Of a DNA stretch of 64,000 bases, positions 21,001 through 33,001 are shown piece by piece. The notes under the pieces are model-generated. The model was given only the letters and a program-made list of their open reading frames with translations. It searched no databases and was not told the DNA's origin. Source of the stretch: Undaria pinnatifida (lineage: Eukaryota; Sar; Phaeophyceae; Laminariales; Alariaceae); assembly GCA_012845835.1 (NCBI GenBank), contig JABAKD010000023.1, positions 18,710,691-18,774,690 of the forward strand, read 5' to 3'. The first letter of the stretch is position 1, and the number at the start of each line of letters is the position of its first letter. The translations under genes and the position numbers were made by a program.

Positions 21001-21930
21001 TTGTATTTGATATACAAACCCATCCTTACATTTACGTCCAAAGAGGAAGTATTTTTCGGTACTACATACCGAAGGGGTATTGTTTTGTGTCGGAGATTTT
21101 GCTCACGCCACAGATGACAGGTACCAAACATGAGGACGGCACAACTCTACGTGTACAACCCTACCGCACAGCAGCAGTAGTGGGATACATCATGTACATG
21201 CGCGTGGCGAGTCCTCGCTATGCTGAGGCGAGTTGCTTTCGTCTCCACGAGGGGACGGTTTTGAATCGGACGACGATCAAAACAATGCAGCGTATTTTTT
21301 CTTGACTTTAAAAAGCAAACAGCAGTGGATATAGGCGCTGATGGCACCACGCTATGATCCTGCCGCCCAGCGGTCCAGCCTCCTAGCATCAGCAGCCTGC
21401 AACTCTATGCGCGTGTGGCTGCTGTTGTAGAAGCTAATTCTTTGATCAAAGCGTGCCATTTGTCACCCCACCATACCCCATGTTTCCGCTGTGCTGCCAC
21501 TTCGTGCGCATCTCCATTGCATGTCCATAGATCGCGCCAATTTGGGCGGTAATATAAGAACCTTTTTGATCGTAATCGATATACCAATCCATCCTTACAT
21601 TTACGCCCAAATAGACATCCAAATAGACAGAGTGTTTTTACGTACATAACAGAGGGGTACTCATGTTATGGGTCGGAGATTTTGCTCACACCACAGATGA
21701 CAGGGACCAGACAACATGAGGACAGCACAACGCCACGTGTACAACCTTGCCACACAGCAGCAGTAGTGGGATACATCATGTATGTGCGCGTGGCGAGTCT
21801 TCGCTATGCTGAGTCGAGATGCTTTCGTCTCCACGAGGGGACGATTTTGAATCGGACGACGATCTAAACAACCCAGCGTATTTTTTCTTGACTTTAAAAA
21901 GCAAACAGCAGTGGATATAGGCGCTGATGC
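21000..21930 (+). repeat. Tandem duplication, about 590-bp period
   Basis: 21,085-21,330 and 21,675-21,925 match closely (TCGGAGATTTTGCTCAC through GTGGATATAGGCGCTGATG), with related flanks on both. The short reading frames are repeat translations. No gene seen. Confidence 0.75.
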
Positions 21931-23560
21931 TCCATGAGGAAGGGCTTCTCTGTCTCAGCGATAATAGAAGCCCTACAGTTGCTCATTCCGCGCAATCTCT
22001 GCGACGACTGGCGGTGAAGGGGGATGATTGCCTATCCTGGCGTGTATCATTCGTCGTTAAGTGCAATATCTGGCTCAACAAGACACGAAGAGTACCTATT
22101 CTGAAATTGCTGATTTCCATACGAAACAACAGGAAACAAAGAAAAAACATGAAAATACCACAATAGAAAGACGGCGCACGGAGCAACTGCTGATTTGTTT
22201 TTTTGCCGGTTGACAATCCACCCATTCGTCCTTTTATTCTTACCACGCAAAATTTACTGCATAAGAGTCGCCAGTATAAAAAGTCCCCATCGTACGAGTA
22301 CTGGCGCTGGACACGTACGTACTGATGGGATTACCACTTATTTACGGTTCTCCACCACGACGGCGAGAGAGCGACCCGTACCCGGGAGGGCGCCTCCCCA
22401 CACTCCGCTTCTCTAGCTGCGGACAAGAACATAATTTTCACTGCCACCAGGTACAACTTATTTGCCCACAGACCGTCAGATGTTGGATGTTTTGGTTTTC
22501 GTTCATGCGCCACTCCCTTAGGCACTTCCCGGAGGGGAACCTTGTAGTATATTACAAGTACCCACAAAACGCAGCTTGCAGAGATGAGTATTGACCCGAA
22601 ATTCGTCGAACTCACGGCTGACGTCCTTGAAATATTTTAATAAAATAAATAAAACGGGATATATTCACTTGAACTTGGTGTGAAAGTACCCCCCCCTGTT
22701 AACCCCTGGGGGGGAAGTTTATGAAAATCACCGTAGATTACAACGTCGACCGCACAAGGCAGCCCGCCCGGGTTGCTGGGGTAAAGGAAGTTTTGGAACT
22801 GCAATGGAAGGAGTTGTGCGACGCGCGTGCTGCATGGTGATATATATGGTGGTACAGTGGAGGTTGCCTACTTTGTGTTCCGCCTCAGAGCCTTTTTTGA
22901 GGCGCCCTCACGAGCTTTGCACGCGTGTGTTTCTTACCGACGGTTTATTATTTTTCAGCCCTTTCCAGCATCCTCTCCTGTATCGTAGCGTCACCAGTTC
23001 TTATCTTGGGTGTTTTAGTTACTTCCAAATTCTTAGTTTATGAAACAATTGATTCTTCGTTTCCTAACAGCACACAGCAGTGTCGTCGGCCCTCTACAGT
23101 GGTAACAAATCTTAAATTCGGCTCTTGGCTGTTTTCCTCATTCTGGACGAGCCAGAAAACAACAATTTTCTTTTTTTCAGTTTCTTATTTTGGTCGCCGA
23201 GAGTACCAGCTTCCTGGCAGCTTCCTGGTGTCCTTGGACCAGACCACCCAGAGGAAGGGTTGTAGTTTATTATACCCTAGGCCGCGCGTAAGCTACACGA
23301 TTTTTTTATTATTGTCTAAAATAAGACTGTACGTAGGCTAGGTTGCACGCTTTCTTATTTCGTTTCTAATTTTTAGGGTATATATGTATTAATATTTATA
23401 GTGTTTAGTTACCAGAGGGACGATACTATGTATTTTTATTTTTGTACCACAGCTATTTTTGTTTTATGCGAGCTTCCACTGCTGTACTCGTACTGCTGCA
23501 CGCTCTTTCTAGTATCATCGGGGCACGGCAGCTCAGCACCGCCGGTCATGTCCTGGATGA
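21930..23560. other. Unassigned stretch
   Basis: No supported gene. It contains one copy of the GCTTGCAAAGATGAGT-type 3' core (22,570-22,640), followed by an A/T-rich tail, and otherwise short T-rich frames of no clear character. Confidence 0.3.
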
Positions 23561-24130
23561 TCATGCTCTTCGACCAGAGAGGTCATCGCAGTCGCTGTGC
23601 GTGGCCTGTGCGTGCCCTGTGCCTTACGTCGAGACCTGCTTCTGGTCTGCTGCTGCTGTGAGCTGCTGCGGACTCGTAATAATAGCTGTTGTTTCGTGTT
23701 TTGTCTTTTTCCATGTCTTTCGGCGTGCGTACACTGCAGTATTTGAAAATGGGTTTGTAGTGGATTGGTTCTCGAGGCGTTCATGCTCCTGCACACCATT
23801 TTTGCAGGTTGCTCCTGCACATAGGGCGCGCTCTTTACTACGAAAAGTTACATTTTGCTATGGCTCAAGAATTCTGGATTAATTCGTCACGTGTAGACCT
23901 CTTCCCTGTTGTGCAAAATAACAATATAGTACCAAGTATGTCACAAGCGGCCCCCGGCCGCGTGACGTTGGCGTCTCAAACTCCTGACCTACCTCTTATG
24001 AAACCCCTCCAAGTTTTTTTTAATCAGGCCAACCCAGACTCTGATAGCCCCACTCCCTTTTTCTGCGGGGCTATCTACCTCTCACACCATAAAGCGACCT
24101 GAACTAACCGCACTTCTAAAACTACTGTGT

Positions 24131-25063
24131 TTGTGCGAGGGCTGCAGAGACCACTTCAGCCCTTCCCCTGCTCCCCTTACGTATGGCATAAAAGCCCTAG
24201 ACTTCCATCTTTCTGCGCGTTGGATTTGCAACTCCGAAATACCTTGCGCCGCTTACTGGGTGCCCCCCCCGATTCTTTCCGAGTGTAGCGCAAACTGCAT
24301 GGTGTCTCTCGCTGCATCCTACCATCAACCGCAACGCGGTCACCGCTTACGTCCTAGTGAAAACTTTCCAACCTCGCGACGTGGCCCGGACTGTCAGCGG
24401 CTCCTCCCCTGGGAGCCGGGGATGCACATCGAGCAATTCCAGCAGAACTTTGAAGGCCCCCATCAACACCCTCCCCATCTCCCTCTCGTTGGACAACCGC
24501 GTACGCGTAATCGTGCACCCTGCTCTTTTTTCATCGCACTTCGACGCCACAAATCTAATCTGCACTACACAAATCTGATCTGCACTGCCGTGGCGGTCAA
24601 TCTGTTCCCGAACTCAACCTTTACTCCTCTGCGCGAAAACGTTAGGCACGCGCGTCAAACAAAACTCTGGGTGAACTTTGCCATCCGCGTATGCCCACAA
24701 CTCTGCCGCTCTGCGCAACAGAAAATAATACACCGCGAGTCCCAACCGCATAACACGCCCACCGTTATGCATACTTACGAGTGCCTGTCGGCCTTGTGAT
24801 AACAGTGACCACGACAGCGGTAATCTAACCTGTGCTTTCTTTTTTGACATGCTGTGGGGCCGGTCTATCTCCTTTCCCACAGCTACTATCATGCAATGCG
24901 ACAGTGGCAACTCCCATCCCGCGAACATTTTGTGGAAGGAATTGATTGCGGCTAAGTATCCTCTAACAGCAGTAGACTGCCGATTATTATGCACGAAACG
25001 TCGAGACACCATGAACCCGAGCAGATCAGACAACACTTCCTTGGGGTCAGCGAGCGTGTGCAA
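24131..25063 (-). pseudogene. DIRS tyrosine recombinase (YR), broken
   Basis: The N-terminal core-binding part reads ADPKEVLSDLLGFMVSRRFV and STAVRGYLAAINSFHKMF, typical of phage-integrase SAM-like domains. Further on come VMRLGLAVYYFLLRRAAELW and later HSERIGGG (the H-x-x-R box) and KSRAFMPYVR with the probable nucleophile Tyr. These pieces lie in two frames with stops near 24,615, 24,347 and 24,265, so at least one frameshift and two nonsense changes separate them. It would have integrated the circular DNA copy of the element. Family assignment rests on the H-x-x-R/Tyr pattern and the adjacent RT. Confidence 0.7.
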
Positions 25064-25322
25064 CCACGGTTCTTTTCCCTGTGGCCGTCTCTCTTTTACC
25101 CAGGTGTTCCACTTCGCTAGGTAGTTTTCTGCGTACTCTTCCCGTCCTAACCGAGTGCAAACGTTTCAACTAATCGCGCTACCTCGTCCTCATGTCCTCC
25201 CTTGTTGTCCCCTGTTCCTGCAGGGGCGCGTGCGAACAGTAGACACAGTAGAAGCGAACAGTGGACACAAAAAAGTGCATGCGGCATGTTGATCGAGGGA
25301 CATACCCCCTCACGCACGCGAA

Positions 25323-25963
25323 TCAGGCAGGTTGTGCGCCGCTCATTATGTCCCACAGGCAATCGTCATGCTTGCTGAGAATTTCCCTTGTCTGTAGTAC
25401 GGTATCGAAAATCCCCTCACCCCTTGTTCCAAAGTCTAGTTCCGACCAGTCGTCAAAATTAATTAGCTCTCTGACCTTGTCCGCCAGGATCACACGAGGC
25501 CAACGGGAGATTCCATCAGCTAGTGTGTTACGTACGCCGGGAATGTGTTTTGCAGTGTGGTTCCAGCCCCCCTTGATTTCGAGACGCCCGAGCATTCTCA
25601 TGAGTAAGCCTGCTCGTTTGTCCCTCGCCCCCCCGCATCGAGAGACCCAAGATACTGCTGGCGTGTTGTCACCGCGCATCAGAATCGGATCACCCTTTGC
25701 GTCCACCCTGTCTCCTACCAGTTCAAGCATGACCCACGCTGTCACGATCATGCCCCATAACTCTAACAGGTTGATCGTGATAGTACAGGTCTATCGTCGA
25801 TCGGCTTTTTCTTTAGCCCTGCGGTCAGTTCTTTTGGCAAGTAGTATCTCCAACAACCTCTCGACGCAAAAACCGCCCTTTGCCTCGAATCTGGCGTCGG
25901 GCAGGTAGTGCCGTTTTGCTGGTCGTTGTGTCGTCGTGTACCAGGGGGCGCTAAGCGCCTCAC
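25323..25963 (-). pseudogene. DIRS RNase H domain, broken
   Basis: Readable blocks in order: DARFEAKGGFCVER, then in a second frame WRYYLPKELTAGLKKKPIDD, then LLELWGMIVTAWVMLELVGD, LMRGDNTPAVSWVSRCGG and GVRNTLADGISRWPR. The D, E, D and final ADxxSR pattern matches the RNase H region of DIRS elements. At least one frameshift lies near 25,830. It would degrade the RNA template during reverse transcription. Confidence 0.7.
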
Positions 25964-26208
25964 CTTCGTGTAGTAGTTGGTGATCGATTGCCCACTTCCA
26001 GAAGAGAAGGTCAGCGTGAAACTCTCTACCGAGTCCTACTGTACGGTTCTGGTTTTTGCCACGTCCTGAGTAGTGCAGCCCGGTTAGCCGCAGCAACCTC
26101 CGCATGAAGTACCTACCAGCCCGAACTACGTACGTAAGCTTCCACAACTTGCCGGCCATGCTAAGTACCAGGCACGTCCCTCGCCGTCGCTTCCGTCCTG
26201 CTCTGGGG

Positions 26209-27362
26209 TCATTGCTCGAACAGCAATCTCTTTGTCGCTTCAATCTTTTCGCGCGGAACCGAAATTCCCATGGTGTGGGAGCTGATAGTGAAGCCTAGCG
26301 CGTCTATCGTGGTGTCCCAGTCCGTGCTTTTCTTGGGTGCCAGAATGGGCGTTACTCCCACCTCCCCCGGGCCGAACAAACGCACGTGATCCGAACCTGG
26401 AGAGGCTGACGCAATTAAGGCTGTAGTGTCGTCGTCAGAGTGCTGTACCCTGGCTTGTAGGTAATCGTCTACGTACACGACTGTGAAGAATGGGTCGAAC
26501 TTTCCCCCCCCACTGTGAGTTCTGACTTTTGCGTCCGGCAGTATTGGTGTTGGTTTTCCGTCTTCCCAACGCTCCACCTCCTTTACGTGAGCCATGATTT
26601 ATTTTCCGTAGTCTAACAACTGAGCTAAATCGATTGTGGTGTTGGAGTGCGCGTGTGGGGCCGCCGCCGACATGACGCCCCAGATCCCCGACGATCCCGA
26701 CCATCCGAAAGTCAAACGAAAATCAATTACTCCTTGCTTTCCAACGGTGTAGCAAAAATTGTTGGGTTCATCCGGGTCTACGCGCACGTTCCGAAAAGCG
26801 TCTGACGCATCGGCCTTGCTCATCAGTATCCTCTTTTCTGGCAATTTCTTTCTCAAGGTCACGCGTTCGTCTAGGAACTTGGGCAGTTCTTCGGCGCACA
26901 GGCATTGGGGGACGGTATCGGGGTCAGTGCCGCCGTTTAGACCTCCTTTGTTCTCTCTGCTCTGCACATCGAACGAAAGATCATTGATTATCCGAACCTT
27001 GTGTGTCACGACCGCCGCTAGCGGGGAGACTCTGAAATTCGGGATGTGTCAGCTGATTTCTGTATTACTAAGCATTTTTGGCGCCTGACGTCTTGGCCGA
27101 TTTTTTCCCAAATTGCCGGCATGTGCTCGGTGACACTGCTGTGGTTTCCGTACTGTAACGCGCGCTCGAGATCTGCTCCGGACGCTTTTGCGTTCACCGG
27201 CACCCCTCCTGTAACTATCATGACGAGCTCGTCCACTTCCCTGCAGCCGTTTGGGTCTCCGAAGTAACGCTGTATGTGTACGGGGTCTATCGGCGGTGCT
27301 ACCAAGGATCCTCCTATCAGTCGACCTACGTCTCCCACGACTCCGTGTTTTTCTCGGATCAT
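26209..27362 (-). pseudogene. DIRS reverse transcriptase, one in-frame stop plus frameshifts
   Basis: The upstream part (27,362-27,060) carries LERALQYGNHSSVTEHMPAI. The fingers begin RVSPLAAVVTHKVRIINDLS, motif A is KADASDAFRNVRVD, the motif-B region is FGWSGSSGIWGVMS, and motif C is VVYVDDYLQ (catalytic YVDD intact). A single TAA at 26,599-26,601 (after LLDYGK) interrupts an otherwise continuous frame. One frameshift lies near 27,055 and another near 26,215, where the reading moves to RGTCLVLSMAGKLWKLTYVV (thumb/connection). Catalytic residues are preserved, so decay looks recent. Confidence 0.8.
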
Positions 27363-27744
27363 TGCTGTGCAAGTGTTGGCTAGCTTGTACAGCAGCTCTT
27401 CTCTTTCTTGTGAATCGGGGCCTTCTTGTCCAAGTCTGTCTTTTCGACCGTGTCACTGCTGTACCATAAGTTCTGCACTTTTTCGACTGCGCGTCTCTCC
27501 ATAGGGAAGCCGTGAGCGTGCTGACCCGCCACTCTCCCGCGCGTCGATTGGTACCAACGTGCTCACTTCTGGCTGCTGTACAGGTGGCTCTACTTGTCCT
27601 TGCCTTCGCGGCCCCTCTGTCTGCTCTGATCTGTGCTGTACTCCAATTGCGTGCTTTCTGCTTCCGTGGGGTATCTGCTGTACTGCACGGGTGGACAGCC
27701 GTTCTGGTTTGAACCTTCTACGCGATCGATGCTCTTCCGACTCG

Positions 27745-28800
27745 TGCGGAAGTGGGGTATTCTGGCCCTGTGCTCCTGCTGATTTGTGCGGTAGTGTGAG
27801 AGTTCCGCATCACCGACGTCTGTCCGGTCTGCGAAATAAGGCAACCTTCGTCGCTGCTCACACGAAGCCTTCTGTTCTGTGCTGCTGTGGTGTGTGAGAG
27901 TTCCGCGCCACCGATAACTGGTCGGTCCACGAAATAAAGGTAACCGTGGTCTCTGCTCACGCAAAGTCTGCTGTTCTGTGCTGCGGTGTGAGAGTTCCGC
28001 ACCGATAACTGGTCGGTTCGCGAAGTAAGGCAATCTTCGTCTCTGCTCACACAAAGCCTGCTGTTTTGTGCTGTGGTGTGAGAGTTCCTCACCACTGATA
28101 ACTGATCGGTTCGCGAAATAAGGCAACCTTCGTCTCTGCTCGCACAAAGCCTGCTGTTTTGTGCTGTGGTGTGAGGGTTCCGCACCACCGATAACTGGTC
28201 TGTTCGCGAAATAAGGTAATCTTCGTCGCTGCTCACACAAAGCTTTCTGTTCTGAGGTGTGGCGTGAGAGTTCCGCACCACCGATAACTGGTCGGTTCGC
28301 GAAATAAGGTAGCCTTGGTCTCTGCTCAAACAAAGCCTGCTGTTCTGTGCGGTGGTGTGAGAGTTCATAAGGTAACCTTCGTCTCTGCTCACACAAAGCC
28401 TGCTGTTCTGTGCTGTGGTGTGAAAGTTCCGCGCCACCGATAACTGGTCGGTCGAAATAAGGCAACCTTCGTCTCTGCTCACGCAAAGCCTGCTGTTCTG
28501 TGCTGTGGTGTGAGAATTCCGCACCACCGATATATGGTCGGTTCGTGAAATAAGGTAACGTTCGTCTCTGCTCACACAAAGCCTGCTGTTCTGTGCTGTG
28601 GGGTGAGAGTTCCGCCCCACCAATATCTGGTCGGTTCGCGAAATTAGGTAGCCTTCGTCTCTGCTCACACAAAGCTTTCTGTTCTGTGCTGTGGTGTGAG
28701 AGTTCCGCGCCACCGATGTCTGTTCGGTCAGCGGAATAAGGCAACCTTCGTCTCTGCTCACACAAGGCCTGCTGTTCTGAACTTTCTTGCACTGGGGTTG
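27745..28800 (-). repeat. Coding-type minisatellite, about 93-bp units
   Basis: About 11-12 units contain TGCTCACACAAAGCCTGCTG, GGTGTGAGAGTTCCGC and ATAACTGGTCGGTTCGCG. Most are near 93 bp and several are shortened; the unit around 28,360 lacks about 35 bp. Two minus-strand frames stay open through the array, one reading CEQRRRLPYFANRPVIGGAE and the other LCVSRDEGYLISRTDQLS. It lies between Gag and RT. Because 93 is a multiple of 3, open frames are expected from any stop-free unit. Confidence 0.85.
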
Positions 28801-29204
28801 CTGGAAATTTCGATATCTGCGTTGATCTGATTTGCTGTTCCGACGCATGCGGGTTCTGCCAGCTTGAGTGGAACGATTGAGCGACACTACTGCTGTAACT
28901 GCGTGTTTCTTCCTGCCGCCGCAGCGGTTGCCCAGATTCTTCTTCAGACGTTCTGATGTGTATTGCACTGATTTTTCCTCTGGACAACTGATTCTCACCA
29001 TGAAACAAGGTCGGCGACACCGACCCGGGTACGGGTGCATTGCGAAGTCCCACGGACCTCTCGGCATCTGCGAAGATACTCCTCTCTTCCATCGCCCCTG
29101 CCCCCCCATCGGTCGGCCCTGCCTGACGGCAGAGCCCGTGCAGTCAGTTATTGCCGCCATTCCCCATTCCCCCGCCCCCCCTGCCAGCGGGCACGTGGTT
29201 CCTG

Positions 29205-30561
29205 CTAAAGCGCACGGCGTTCGGCCGCGACCCTCCTGCTCCACCCCCTCCTGTGCCCCCCTGCTGCTGCCGCGGCCGGTTGCGTCTGCTGCTGTTGCGG
29301 CGGCGGTGGGGGTGGCGGCGGCGGCAGCGCTCGCGGCTGCTGCTGCCGCCGCTGCTGCTGCGCGACTCTTCCGGCACGCTGGTCGTGTGCAAACGAACAG
29401 ATAGGCCTCTCGCAACGGAGGCCACGCCACGTGTAGAAGCACACCCCCACAGGCGTCTTCGAGTGCTGCATTCGGGCCTTGAAGGGGATGACCCCCCCCC
29501 CCCGCTCTGCCCTGAGCGGGGGCTGCCCGCTTCCCACCCGCTCCTGGGGCTCCCTTCCTTTTTACCCCGCTCGCGCCTGCTGTGTTCGGCCTCCAATGCG
29601 CTGAGCGCTCCGCGAGGCTAGACTCGTCGTCCTCCTCCGCCAGCGCCCTCAATTTTTCTAGGGTGGGGATGACCATGGAATTCCCTGTTCCGGGGGCTTG
29701 CGCAACGCAGGTGTGCTTCGTGTACAGCTCGCCTCCCTGCACCGCAAGCGCTTTCATTCCTTCGCGCTGGCCGATGTTCATGTTTGACAGCGGCAGCTGT
29801 CGAACCTTCACCGAGTGCTCGGCCAGGGTGTCGAAATGGCGACGTAGATACACCTTGACCAGTTTCTGCACCTGCTCCAGCTCTGAGCGCAACGTAGCGA
29901 CCCTCTGCTCGCATACGGGCGGGGCACCCTCCATCCCGTACTCTAGGGTCTCAATGAGGGCAGCTACGAAGGTAGCGAAGTGACTATCTGCGGGCATGGC
30001 CCTCGGCGTCTCCTCTTTTGCCACGGGGGGGAAATAATCCTCGACCGCGAATTCGGACATGGTCTTCAGCTGTTTTGACACAGCGTCGGAGACGTGGGCC
30101 ACGGTATCGAGCACGATCACCAGCAGTCCTCAATTTATTTCCTCCGAGACGTTGAAGCCGCCGCGGGTGATGAACACGTTTGGCCCCTCGTTGGCCCGCC
30201 AGAGGTCAGCCGCCTGCTTGGCGTTTGCCTTTACGCCTGCGGTGACCGTAGCCTGCTGTATTGCGTCTTTCGTTGCGGATGCCAAGCTGTGGGCGCTGCC
30301 TCCTGCCAGCTGAAGGGCTGCCTGCTGAGGCTGGTGTGCCGGCTGCGCCTGTTGGTGCTGCTGGAGCTGCGGATGCGCTTGATGGTTCTCGGCGTTTGTC
30401 AGGCGCGCAGCGACTGCCTGTTGACTCGCCAGCAACTCCTGCAGAAGGGCCACGATTGCTGGGTCTGCTGCTGCTGCGACGGCCTGGACGGGTCCCACGC
30501 CGTTGCCTTGAGGGGCGGCCTGCACAGGGGCCACTGCAGCATCCACTCGCACCTCTCCCAC
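29205..30561 (-). pseudogene. DIRS Gag-like protein with CCCH zinc finger, broken
   Basis: The N-terminal part is Ala/Gln-rich (about 30,561-30,133), then a TGA at 30,130-30,132 is followed in the same frame by IVLDTVAHVSDAVSKQLKTM and a helical region to about 29,640. A different frame then gives TPVGVCFYTWRGLRCERPIC followed by SFAH, a C-x8-C-x4-C-x3-H zinc-finger pattern suited to nucleic-acid binding. Low-complexity Pro/Gln/Arg follows. It is judged Gag by position 5' of RT and by the zinc finger. The nonsense codon and frameshift make it a pseudogene. Confidence 0.55.
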
Positions 30562-31265
30562 CTCGATATGCCCGTTTCCCTCGCCGACTGGCCCACCCGA
30601 GTTGGCGTCCCCCTTGCTGAAAGTCGATCAATTCTAATGGGCACACTGCTTGACTCCTTTCAATCCTACGGTGCTACGCGCTCTCGCTCCCCTGTGCCCC
30701 ATCACTGGCAAGCGCGGCAGCTCTTCTGTAGTCTCGAGACGATCTACCAAAAATCGTCTGCTAAATCATAAGTTCTTCCATGCCTCCACAAACACCACTT
30801 TACTACGTAAAGTTACATTTTCGTCCCGATCTCAGGCTGAGATCGGGATAAGGTATTTCTTCTCCAGATGTTTTCTCGAGGTTGGGCCGCAAATTTTTCC
30901 CCCGGTCTTACACACGCACAGACAGAACAGCAGTAATTCGCGACTATGCGGCACCCCCCTGGGCTACTTGCCGAGCAGCTGCCGCTTGATCCTCGCGCAC
31001 CTCGATCGCCATGGTCTGTAGCGTGTTGTGGCGCTGCGGCGCGTTGTGTGTGTTTCGGCTTTTCGAAATCGTACAGCCACCCCTCTGAAAAATACCAATG
31101 AATATATTGGATATTGCTGTTAGCTTCTGCATCTAGACTCGTTATTTCCGTACACAGTGTTTGGAAAATCTTACGTCGGCATCCTGATATTCAAGCGGCG
31201 AAACGAATGTCAAGATTATCTGTGACCTGTATCGAGGTACCATAAACAATGGCCTTAAGCATGCT

Positions 31266-31857
31266 TATTTGCTTGTCTGCAGTGAAAATCGTTTATTTCT
31301 AACGAAGTGGAAGGCGTTTTCGTGCCGGGGTCGGCACACGTCCACCACACAGCCCGCGAACAGCGAATAAGCGCACAGCGAACAGACCACAAGACCCGGA
31401 CCACACCGCAGTCGTGCGTTCGGCGTTTCGGTTTCGTCGGTTCGCGTCATGAGTGGCGCCGGGAAGAACAGTGTAGCAGAGACGAGCGTCTCCTTATGCT
31501 GTCAGCCCGACGGTGGAATATTGGTACCGTGAAGGAGGTTTTGTTTGTTGTAAGTCAAGGAAATTCATGTCATGTGCTGGTTGGCGTTGCATTGAGCAGG
31601 AGGTAGATGGCAAACGACGAACAAATACATTAATGAGTTTATAAAATAGATAAGATATCAGATCTAGCTCAAAATTCCTCACCTAAAGTAATAATACCAA
31701 CACTAACCATTATATTCTATTTAAATAGGACCCCCCGAAATAAAAAACTCACCCACATAGTAAATTTCCAGTACCAACAACGCAGCTTGCAAAGATGAGT
31801 ATTGATCCGAAATTCGTCGAACTCACGGCTGACGTCCTGAAAATATTTTTATATAAT
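31266..31857. other. Spacer with dispersed 3' core
   Basis: No supported gene; a short frame starts at ATG 31,448 but has only 27 codons. 31,779-31,850 is a copy of the GCTTGCAAAGATGAGT core, and its A/T tail abuts the CCCTTGT terminus of the right inverted element at 31,858. Confidence 0.4.
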
Positions 31858-32572
31858 ACAAGGGCTTCGCTCGCGGGCGGCTGGGCGCCGCCCGCTACGC
31901 TTGCGGAAGGAGGAATAGACATTCAGTAGAAAGGCGGAAAAGAAGCACAAATGGCGCAACTGGCGACTTGAAAATGCCAAGAGGTCCATATATAGTACAA
32001 CGGTACAGGATAGAGACGATTATGATTGTGAGTTTGTTATTATCATCCATTCGCCCAATCCATGATGGGCAAGTCGGAGGACTTCCTTGGCATATCCTTC
32101 CACCTCTCAGGTAGCACCTATGTAGGTCCTGTACACTCATCAATAGCTCTCTCTCTAAGTCGATCATCAACAATAAATTATCGCAGTGCATAAACACTAG
32201 GCACGCGCTTGTCAAGGATAGAGACAGGAAAACTACAACTTAAGATGTAAAGGAGCGCAGTGCCAAAAAAAACATGCTGGAAGCAGGAACTTGAACGCAC
32301 ACACCGCAAACATGTGAAGTACATTTGTATTCCTGAAAGACGAAGAGCACGCATTTAGGCATAGTTCTCAAAAAACGATGCTGGTATAATAAACCACAAC
32401 TTAACGTTCTATAAAGAACGTGCTGTCAACATTGCTTCCGAAGGAGCATGCAGGCTTGCTTGGACTCTTCCTCCTCAGCGGAGGTACCCAGCACCTTGCA
32501 CTCTTGTTTTTTGTCGATGGTCTTGTGGATCTGTCCACAAACGTTGAAGCAGGGCGGGAGAACGTCGATAAG

Positions 32573-32941
32573 TGTCAAGGAATTAGTGGGGTATTAGTCC
32601 GTTTGACCACTTGCACAGGTTAACCAATAGCTTACCCAAACTAAGCCTTATAACATTCTCCCCCCCTTAAACGGCGGGATAGAAGGTCGGCCGTACATAC
32701 GGGCGGACCTGTCATTTATCCAAGCCGTTTCATTTCCTGGGTAAACCGGGGAGAGTATTTTTCAAGTTCGCCATGGGAAAATCTGAAAAAGTTTGTTATG
32801 GTGGATGTGGGGATCGAACCCACGACCCAAAAACCCATGGTCTGTCGACGACGCCATTTGTTAAGGTATTAGTGGGGTATTAGTCCGTTTGACCACTTGC
32901 ACAGGTTAACCAATAGCTTACCCAAACTAAGCCTTATAACA
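32573..32941 (-). mobile_element. TRIM (miniature LTR element), TAAG target duplication
   Basis: Two 83-bp direct repeats (32,573-32,655 and 32,859-32,941), differing at 2 positions, start TGT and end ACA, enclosing 203 bp. The 4-bp TAAG flanks both sides (32,569-32,572; 32,942-32,945), and the empty site is visible in the left copy near 2,755. A polypurine tract AAGGGGGGGAGAA directly precedes the LTR on the minus strand, giving the orientation. Just inside the other LTR the minus strand carries TGGCGTCGTCGA and GTGGGTTCGATCCCCAC, which resemble Pol III A and B boxes or a tRNA T-arm. Too short to encode protein. Confidence 0.85.
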
Positions 32942-33001
32942 TAAGTATGTGTAAAAAAGTATTCGTACTTCTCTCCAGCAGACGTCGTAACCATCCAAAT
33001 T

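Larger units (their letters stand above)
23560..31265 (-). mobile_element. DIRS-like tyrosine-recombinase retrotransposon, decayed
   Basis: Read on the minus strand the order is Gag (30,640-29,200), a minisatellite (28,800-27,745), RT (27,360-26,209), RNase H (25,960-25,320) and tyrosine recombinase (25,060-24,130). RT-RH-YR with no integrase or protease is the DIRS-order plan. Flanking non-coding blocks (23,560-23,860 and 30,620-31,265) recur in rearranged form at 14,336-15,500, supporting them as element ends. Several stops and frameshifts make this copy inactive. Exact termini were not established. Confidence 0.75.

Noticed and set aside
27718-30120. 800-residue minus-strand frame as a single protein
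   Set aside because: It joins a Gag-like N-terminus to poly-Ala/Arg and minisatellite translation in a frame that leaves the zinc finger in another frame. I treat it as Gag remnant plus repeat, not one protein.
32800-32860. A tRNA gene on the minus strand
   Set aside because: The T-arm is convincing, but no acceptor 5' strand pairs with the 3' strand, and the A-to-B box spacing is about 9 nt short. Kept only as a tRNA-like segment of the TRIM.
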